Assembly: GCA_041481485.1 (NCBI GenBank)
Contig: JBGPBY010000186.1
Coordinates: 1-12,259 of the forward strand
Length of the DNA: 12,259 nucleotides
From: JBGPBY01 sp041481485
GTDB taxonomy: Bacteria > Acidobacteriota > Terriglobia > 20CM-2-55-15
Reading direction: 5' to 3'
Every line of letters starts with the position of its first letter. Within the stretch, counting starts at the first letter, position 1. Below, piece after piece: positions 6,908-12,259 of this stretch. The notes beneath the pieces were generated by a model. It saw only the letters and a program-made list of their open reading frames with translations. It was not told the DNA's origin and did not search any database. The translations under genes were made by a program, and so were the position numbers.

Positions 6908-7300
6908 ATGCCAAGACAAAATCATTCCGGTATCACGATGCGTGAACGCCAGATCCTGGACATTCTGTACCGCCGTGGGCGCGTTACCGCCAGCGAGGTC
7001 ATGAAGGAACTTCCCGGCAATCCCAGTTATTCCACCGTACGAACTCAGCTGCGTATTCTGGAAGAAAAGGGACACGTGCGGCATGCAGAACACCGTCTTC
7101 GATACGTTTATGAGCCGATGGTTCCACGGCATTCCGTCCAGAAAAACGTCCTGGCTCACATGGTGGATACTTTTTTCGAAGGTTCGGCGCACAAGGTCAT
7201 CGCCGCACTCCTGGGCGGCCCAAAGAGTCGGATCAAGCCCGAAGAGCTGGATCGCATCGCCGCGTTGATTGAAGAAACCAGAAAGGAAAGGCGCCGATGA
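6908..7300 (+). CDS. BlaI/MecI-family winged-helix repressor (right operon, gene 1)
   Basis: A 130-residue protein of normal family length. ITMRERQILDILYRRGRVTA, SEVMKELPGNPSYSTVRTQL and RILEEKGHVRHAEHRLRYVY form the winged-helix domain (about residues 10-75), with the recognition helix around SYSTVRTQLRILEEKG. The C-terminal part (VDTFFEGSAHKVIAALLG... DRIAALIEETRKERRR) is the dimerisation region, which in this family contains the protease-sensitive link. ATG 6908 is the first start in frame; its ribosome site is weak (AAAAGA). It overlaps the sensor gene by ATGA, so the two are translationally coupled. It differs clearly from the left repressor (shared: general fold and FxGSA), so the two systems probably have separate operators. 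Confidence 0.93.
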   Translation: MPRQNHSGITMRERQILDILYRRGRVTASEVMKELPGNPSYSTVRTQLRILEEKGHVRHAEHRLRYVYEPMVPRHSVQKNVLAHMVDTFFEGSAHKVIAALLGGPKSRIKPEELDRIAALIEETRKERRR

Positions 7301-10300
7301 GCCTGTTGCTCACCTTCACACTGCGGGTAACGGCGATTCTCATTGCCGCTTTCATGGCGCTTTTTCTCGCTCGAAAACGGTCCGCCTCATTCCGGCATTG
7401 GATTCTTACCTCGGCACTGCTCGCTGCAGCCGCGGTTCCGGCGCTAATCCTGATCAAACCCAGAACCGTTAACGTGGCGATGCCGCTTCCTATCGCCGCT
7501 CCTTCATCAACTCCATCTGTGCCGGTTGTGGCCGCCACCGATGCGTCTCGATCCGCAGAGATTCGTACCAAACAGGGAACAACCGCGATAGAGCAAATGC
7601 ACGCCACGGAGGCAGAGCACACATCCATTTCGCAAAGTCATTCCATTCGGGAAGTACTTGAAATTCTCGGAACGCAGATGGCGCCGCCCTTAATGGCGGC
7701 CAGATGGACTCTATTTCTCATCTGGTTTGCAGGAATTTTTGCAGGATTGGTCAGTCTCCTTGCAGGAATCATCCAAATGCAACGCATCGCGGCGGATTCG
7801 GTTCCGATGATCGAAGATCGCTGGGTCCGGTTCGCTAAGGAAATTGCAGCGAGCTACGGACTTCGGCGACACGTGGGTCTTCTGGTATGCCGGGACGCGA
7901 CAGTGTTGGCCACGTGGGGATTCCTGCGGCCCGCACTGCTGTTGCCCGCTGGGGCAGAAGACTGGCCGGACCAGCGTTTGCGCGTTGTTCTGCATCATGA
8001 ACTCGCCCATGTTCAGAGGAACGACTGGATGATACAGATCATTGCCGAACTGGTGCGCGCGGCCTACTGGTTCAATCCCATATGCTGGATGACAAACCGG
8101 CGGCTGGTACGAGAAAGTGAACACGCCTGCGACGACATGGCGTTGAACTGCGGAATTTCAGGTAACGACTATGCTGAACAACTCCTTGCCGTGGCGCTCC
8201 CGGTGGAAAGGGCCACGCATCACCGGCTTGCGGCACTGTCAATGGCGCGGCGCTCAACGCTCGAAAGCAGGTTTGCGGCAATCCTGAATTCAAGAATCAA
8301 TCGAGCCATTGTCACGCGGTCACACGCGCTTGTAACGTCATTGATCTTCGCCACAATGGCCCTGGCGCTGATGACGTTCCGGGTCTCGGCGGAGAGCGTT
8401 CGCTCAATGGAAAGTGTGATTCCATCTCAGAGTTCCGCTCGTGAGACGAAGGGAACGGCAATCGCTTCTCCGCTGAAGAGCACGCTGCTCAGCCTGGTTT
8501 CGCAGATCGCATCACCTGCGGCAACGTCGGCTGCCTTGCGCGGAGTCGTTGTACGTCTGGGAAGCAATGAGCCGATTGCCGGTGCATCGATCGAACTGAG
8601 AAAGATCGAATGCGGAGAGGCGGGCATCCCTCCCGAGGTGTACACCGCACTGACGGGGCTGCCCAACCCGTATTGGACCACGCCCGCAAATGCCATCAGG
8701 CCTCCTGAAATCTTTACGGCGACGACGGGGAACGACGGTAAGTTCGCATTTGCGAACCTGTCCGCGGGTTCCTATTGCATGGTGGCGTACCGTGCAGCCG
8801 CAGGTTATCTGTCCGCGGAGTATCAACAGCGCGGCTTTCGGGGGCGAGGAGTGACCCTGACGATCGCGGACGGCCAGCAAATTCAGGACATCAAGTTAGC
8901 TCTTCCCCCGACCGGATCGATTTCCGGACGCGTGCGCGACAATCACGACCAGCCGGTAGCGCATGCACAGGTGCAGGCTCTCGAAGCATATTTCCAGGAT
9001 GGAGAACGGCGCTTGAATGTGGTGATGTCGATGCAGACGAATGATCTCGGAGAGTTTCGCCTGTTCTGGCTTCCCCCCGGACGCTACTACCTGGCTGCCA
9101 CGCTGGAAGACCCTCAGCGGAGAACCGTTCATTTCACCACAAACCCGACCGGACGCGGCGGCCGTCTTGAAGTGATGACATACCCCGTCATGAGTTATCG
9201 CGAACTCGAAGACGGTAGCGTACAGGAAGAGGCGTCCACTTACATTTATTACGGTGGCGGCACGGATTCCCAGAAAGCGGCCTTGATTGATGTCAGCCCC
9301 GGCGCGGATGTCGGCGGAATGGATATCGCATTTGGAAGCGGAAGAGTTCGATCGTGGAGAGTACGAGGCACAGTCATCAATGGGGCCACCGGTCAGCCCG
9401 TGGCCAACGCATCGGTGCGATTGATTTCTCCGAAGTGGCTCCCCAATCCTATCATTCCGAGCGCCGGGTCCGATTCAAACGGTGTCTTCGATATTTCCGG
9501 AGTGACGCCGGGGACCTACTACCTGTGGGCCACGGGTCGAAGCGCTGCGGCTCGCGGCGGAGCACGCACCGTATACGACTACATGCCCGTACCGGAGTTG
9601 ATTGCACGTCTTCCCATTAGCGTGAGCGGCGCGGATATCAACAATGTCAGCGTGGTGATGAACCCAGGAACCACAATCTCCGGCCGCGTTACCATCGAAG
9701 GGCGGAGTCTCACGGAGAGCGCTTCCGATTTGACGAAGGTCCGCGTGCGGCCCCTTCGCGATCCCGATATTCTGGGACAGCCGGCTGCGCTGCTTCAGGA
9801 TCCGGTTCCTTCAAAGGAAGACGGCACATTCACTCTCAACGGCATTGGTCCGGGAGACTATCGCGTCTATGTCGAGCCCTTGTTGCTTCCGGCAAGGCTT
9901 CTTCCTCCTCCGCTGCCACCATCCACTATTCAGGGCATGTATGTGAAATCGATTCGCCTTGGAAACATTGACGTTCTAAGCCAGGGCCTGCATATCAGCA
10001 GCCCGCCTGATGGACAAATGGAAGTCGTCCTTGCGAAAGGCAGCCAGATCCATGGACGTGTGCTTGATGCTCGGCAGCAAGCGATGGTCAATGTCACTGT
10101 AGTGCTGGTTCCCGATGCTCCGTTGCGCCAGCGTGGAGATCGATACAAGGCCGCCAGAACAGACACGGCTGGTGAGTTCGCCATGCAGGGTATCGCGCCC
10201 GGTGACTACAAAATCTTCGCATGGGAAGAAGTTGAAGATGGAATCTGGATGAATGCGGACTTCATTCGTACGGATGAAACTCGCGGAAAGGTATTGCACA

Positions 10301-10350
10301 TCGACGAGGCCAACATGGATAACGTGAATGTGACGGTGATCCGTCGATGA
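7297..10350 (+). CDS. BlaR1-type M56 membrane metalloprotease fused to CRD-repeat ectodomain (right operon, gene 2)
   Basis: A 1017-residue protein with GGAAAGG before the ATG. Membrane segments lie at about 4-25, 33-53, 136-159 and 343-362. The loop between the second and third is unusually long (54-134) and Ser/Thr/Ala-rich compared with the left sensor. The protease motif HHELAH is at 233-238 and RESEHACDDMAL at 272-282, so the zinc site looks complete. The CRD ectodomain starts near 408 (ALRGVVVRLGSNEPIAGASI), with an extra insertion (about 440-475, including PPEVYTALTGLPNPYWTTP) in the first repeat. Then come SGRVRDNHDQPVAHAQVQAL, TNDLGEFRLFWLPPGRYYLA, WRVRGTVINGATGQPVANAS, ISGRVTIEGR, and the end block from about 936 (VLVPDAPLRQR...GIW...ETRG). 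It should sense an extracytoplasmic signal and inactivate the coupled repressor. No penicillin-binding sensor domain is visible. It overlaps both neighbours by 4 bp. Confidence 0.92.
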   Translation: MSLLLTFTLRVTAILIAAFMALFLARKRSASFRHWILTSALLAAAAVPALILIKPRTVNVAMPLPIAAPSSTPSVPVVAATDASRSAEIRTKQGTTAIEQMHATEAEHTSISQSHSIREVLEILGTQMAPPLMAARWTLFLIWFAGIFAGLVSLLAGIIQMQRIAADSVPMIEDRWVRFAKEIAASYGLRRHVGLLVCRDATVLATWGFLRPALLLPAGAEDWPDQRLRVVLHHELAHVQRNDWMIQIIAELVRAAYWFNPICWMTNRRLVRESEHACDDMALNCGISGNDYAEQLLAVALPVERATHHRLAALSMARRSTLESRFAAILNSRINRAIVTRSHALVTSLIFATMALALMTFRVSAESVRSMESVIPSQSSARETKGTAIASPLKSTLLSLVSQIASPAATSAALRGVVVRLGSNEPIAGASIELRKIECGEAGIPPEVYTALTGLPNPYWTTPANAIRPPEIFTATTGNDGKFAFANLSAGSYCMVAYRAAAGYLSAEYQQRGFRGRGVTLTIADGQQIQDIKLALPPTGSISGRVRDNHDQPVAHAQVQALEAYFQDGERRLNVVMSMQTNDLGEFRLFWLPPGRYYLAATLEDPQRRTVHFTTNPTGRGGRLEVMTYPVMSYRELEDGSVQEEASTYIYYGGGTDSQKAALIDVSPGADVGGMDIAFGSGRVRSWRVRGTVINGATGQPVANASVRLISPKWLPNPIIPSAGSDSNGVFDISGVTPGTYYLWATGRSAAARGGARTVYDYMPVPELIARLPISVSGADINNVSVVMNPGTTISGRVTIEGRSLTESASDLTKVRVRPLRDPDILGQPAALLQDPVPSKEDGTFTLNGIGPGDYRVYVEPLLLPARLLPPPLPPSTIQGMYVKSIRLGNIDVLSQGLHISSPPDGQMEVVLAKGSQIHGRVLDARQQAMVNVTVVLVPDAPLRQRGDRYKAARTDTAGEFAMQGIAPGDYKIFAWEEVEDGIWMNADFIRTDETRGKVLHIDEANMDNVNVTVIRR

Positions 10351-12110
10351 AATTCCTGAGCATTGTGTTGATTGGGTTTCTTATACAGGCCGCAACACAG
10401 GCCCAACCTCAGACCGCGACGATCCACGGCATCGTCGTGGACCGCCGCGACGGACAGCCGCTGCCGAATACGGCGGTGGAACTCCAACTCGACGGTGGAA
10501 GTCAATTTGTACGCAGGACGACCACCGGCGACGACGGGCAATTTGTGTTTGCGAAGACCGCCGCGGGCTCGTACCGGGTGCTGGCGCGCCGCTCCGGATT
10601 CGTCCCATCGCAGTACGGACAGAAGGGCATCAATGATCCGGGGTTGTTATTAGCAATCGATACGGCCGATGCAAACAATGGCGCTAAAGACATCCGGATC
10701 GTCATGTCCGCCACGGGCTCCATCACAGGACGTATCACGGGAGACGACGGATTGCCTGTCGGAAGTGTAAACGTGCAGGCGCTGAAAGCTTCATACCAGG
10801 ATGGACACCGCGTATTGACCAGCGTGCAGGAAGTTCTGACCGATGATCTTGGAGTGTACCGGCTCTTTTGGCTGACGCCGGGTACGTACTATGTCGGAGC
10901 CACAATTCCCGATGGGCCGATCGATACGCACATCCTTCTCAATCCGGAAGGCGTCGATGCTCGAGGCCTTTATGAGGCTCGGACTCAACTCCGGCCTGTC
11001 GCTACAACGTCGACGCGCAACAGTGCGATTGGCAATAGAGCTCACATTCCGGTTTATTATCCCGGCACCGGAAGCGGGACACTGGCCAAAGCAATCCTTG
11101 TCGAATCCGGGGCCGATATCCGAGGCATTGACATCAAAGCGGCCACCGTAAACACCTATCGAGTGACCGGAGTTTTCACGAGGGCTGGCCAGCCTGTTGG
11201 AGCGAATGTGACCGTGCGATTGTTGCCGGTTGCCACAAATCCAGCTCCGCAATATCAGGCGGTGGCCGACGCAACCACCGGCACGTTCGAGTTTCCGAAA
11301 GTTGTTCCGGGCTCGTTCGTGTTGACCGGCGCCGTGGCAGGGCCGAATGGAGCACGCGCCCAGACATCCGTTGAAGTGGTGGATCGGGACATCGAAAATA
11401 TTCCCGTCATGGCAACTGCCGGAGTGCCATTGCAGATACGGCTTCGCGCCGAAGGACAAGTTGGAAAAGATGGACCACGGGGAGAGGTCGACTTGACGAA
11501 GCTTCGTGTCAGCCTTCGCCCCGATCCGTTTGTCAGTGGATTACCTTCTCCGGCGGCGACGCCAGCGGCCGATGGTACTGCCACGTTTCAGGGTGTTCTC
11601 GCTGGGGACTATCGCGTCTATGTGATGCCGCTGTTGAATCCGCCGGGTGCGGGAACGCCGGCGGTTCCCAATGGCGTACAAAATCTCTATCTGAAATCGG
11701 CCCGGCGCGGTTCTGATGATGTTCTCAACCGTGGCCTGTCGCTCAAAGAAGAACCTGGCAATCCAGTGGTGGATATCGTGCTTGGATCGAATCCGGCACG
11801 CATCACGGGTCATGTTACACGCACGAACAATAATCGTCAGGAACTTGCCGACCGTACCACCGTTGTACTGATTCCCGATCAGGGAAGGGGATTCCGCACC
11901 GACATCTATAAGATCGCTGTTACGGACACCGGCGGCAAATTTCAAATGCTGGGAATCCCGCCAGGAAACTACAGGTTGTTTGCGTGGGATGATGTTTCCG
12001 GGAATGCCTGGATGGATCCGGAGTTTTTGCGCATTTATGAGAACCGCGGGAGTGCCGTAGTCATTAGCGAAGGAAGCGAACAGGACATCACTCTGGATGC
12101 AATCCGATGA
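10347..12110 (+). CDS. Secreted carboxypeptidase-regulatory-like repeat protein (right operon, gene 3)
   Basis: A 587-residue protein. Its ATG overlaps the sensor stop (ATGA) and has no clear ribosome site, so translation probably depends on coupling. MKFLSIVLIGFLIQAATQAQ is a signal peptide, with likely cleavage after ATQA (residue 19). CRD-type repeats follow: TIHGIVVDRRDGQPLPNTAV from about 25, QYGQ at 89-92, SGxISGR-like ATGSITGRITGDDG near 122-135, TDDLGVYRLFWLTPGTYY 165-182, YRVTGVFTRAGQPVGANVTV near 270, and an end block from about 507 (VLIPDQGRGF...NAWMDPEFLR...ENRG). No enzyme motif, anchor or sorting signal is seen. It has the same layout and nearly the same length as the left operon's third protein and as the sensor ectodomains, so I infer a ligand-binding or ectodomain partner role. 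The binding target is unknown. Confidence 0.92.
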   Translation: MKFLSIVLIGFLIQAATQAQPQTATIHGIVVDRRDGQPLPNTAVELQLDGGSQFVRRTTTGDDGQFVFAKTAAGSYRVLARRSGFVPSQYGQKGINDPGLLLAIDTADANNGAKDIRIVMSATGSITGRITGDDGLPVGSVNVQALKASYQDGHRVLTSVQEVLTDDLGVYRLFWLTPGTYYVGATIPDGPIDTHILLNPEGVDARGLYEARTQLRPVATTSTRNSAIGNRAHIPVYYPGTGSGTLAKAILVESGADIRGIDIKAATVNTYRVTGVFTRAGQPVGANVTVRLLPVATNPAPQYQAVADATTGTFEFPKVVPGSFVLTGAVAGPNGARAQTSVEVVDRDIENIPVMATAGVPLQIRLRAEGQVGKDGPRGEVDLTKLRVSLRPDPFVSGLPSPAATPAADGTATFQGVLAGDYRVYVMPLLNPPGAGTPAVPNGVQNLYLKSARRGSDDVLNRGLSLKEEPGNPVVDIVLGSNPARITGHVTRTNNNRQELADRTTVVLIPDQGRGFRTDIYKIAVTDTGGKFQMLGIPPGNYRLFAWDDVSGNAWMDPEFLRIYENRGSAVVISEGSEQDITLDAIR

Positions 12111-12121
12111 GATGAGGGATA

Positions 12122-12145
12122 GTGGGTCAATTTGAAATCTGCGAC
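12122..12145 (+). repeat. Second copy of the 24-bp direct repeat
   Basis: Identical to 6699-6722 and in the same orientation, lying 11 bp after the stop of the secreted CRD gene. Here the pairing arm GACCCAC is replaced by GACTGCG, so the hairpin is not formed. The two copies bracket the right operon exactly (6908-12110 lies inside). Confidence 0.85.
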
Positions 12146-12146
12146 T

Positions 12147-12259
12147 GCGGCCCGCGGGTGGGGGGGGGGGGGGGCGGGGCCCGGGGTGTGGGGGGGGGGG
12201 TGTGGGGTGGGGGTTTGAGAAAAAATAAATATTTAGAGGGGAAAAAAAGAACAGACACC
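12147..12259. other. Low-complexity G-rich tail, probable sequence or assembly artefact
   Basis: After about 12147 the sequence becomes runs of G (one run of 14) with scattered T and C, then an A-rich stretch with no coding character. Nothing similar occurs in the preceding 12 kb. The position at the window end, right after a repeat, and the G bias fit base-calling failure (for example dark-cycle G calls of two-colour chemistry) or a broken assembly. No gene can be supported. Confidence 0.7.

Noticed and set aside
3380..12110. Classical beta-lactam resistance operon (bla/mec).
   Set aside because: There is no beta-lactamase or PBP gene, and the sensors carry CRD repeats where the penicillin-binding sensor domain should be.

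Overview
The window is a tandem and inverted array of BlaI/MecI-type repressor genes and BlaR1-type M56 membrane metalloprotease genes, with long carboxypeptidase-regulatory-like (CRD, CarboxypepD_reg type) beta-sandwich regions. GC content is fairly high. The phrases 'TDDLGxYRLFWLxPGxYY' and 'LVPDxPLRQR...YKA' in these proteins are, as I know the family, typical of soil Acidobacteriota (Solibacter/Bryobacter or Vicinamibacteria relatives). That assignment is inference; there is no rRNA or marker gene here.

Layout. A central 0.27-kb intergenic region (about 6641-6907) separates two divergent operons. To the right (+) run a repressor (6908-7300), a sensor protease with CRD ectodomain (7297-10350) and a secreted CRD protein (10347-12110), joined by 4-bp ATGA overlaps. 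To the left (-) run the same three gene types: repressor (6640-6236), sensor (6220-3380) and secreted CRD protein (3348-1579). Further left is a damaged third set: only the C-terminal tail of a repressor (1333-1223) remains, directly joined to an intact but window-truncated sensor (1226 to beyond position 1). A 3' fragment of an unrelated plus-strand gene lies between 1298 and 1531. The central intergenic region holds an 18-bp perfect palindrome (likely repressor operator), a 7-bp-stem hairpin, a REPIN-like inverted pair of REP-type hairpins, and a promoter-like -35/-10 pair for the right operon.

How the genes may work together. In the BlaR1/BlaI paradigm an ectodomain signal activates the membrane metalloprotease and leads to loss of the repressor. 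Here the beta-lactam-binding ectodomain is replaced by some 600 residues of CRD-type repeats, no beta-lactamase is present, and the third gene encodes an exported protein with the same architecture as the sensor ectodomain. This suggests a self-contained signalling module whose ligand and output are unknown.

The last ~110 bases (from about 12147) are G-homopolymer-rich, unlike the rest, and probably a contig-end artefact. I saw no tRNA, rRNA, CRISPR array or transposase gene.
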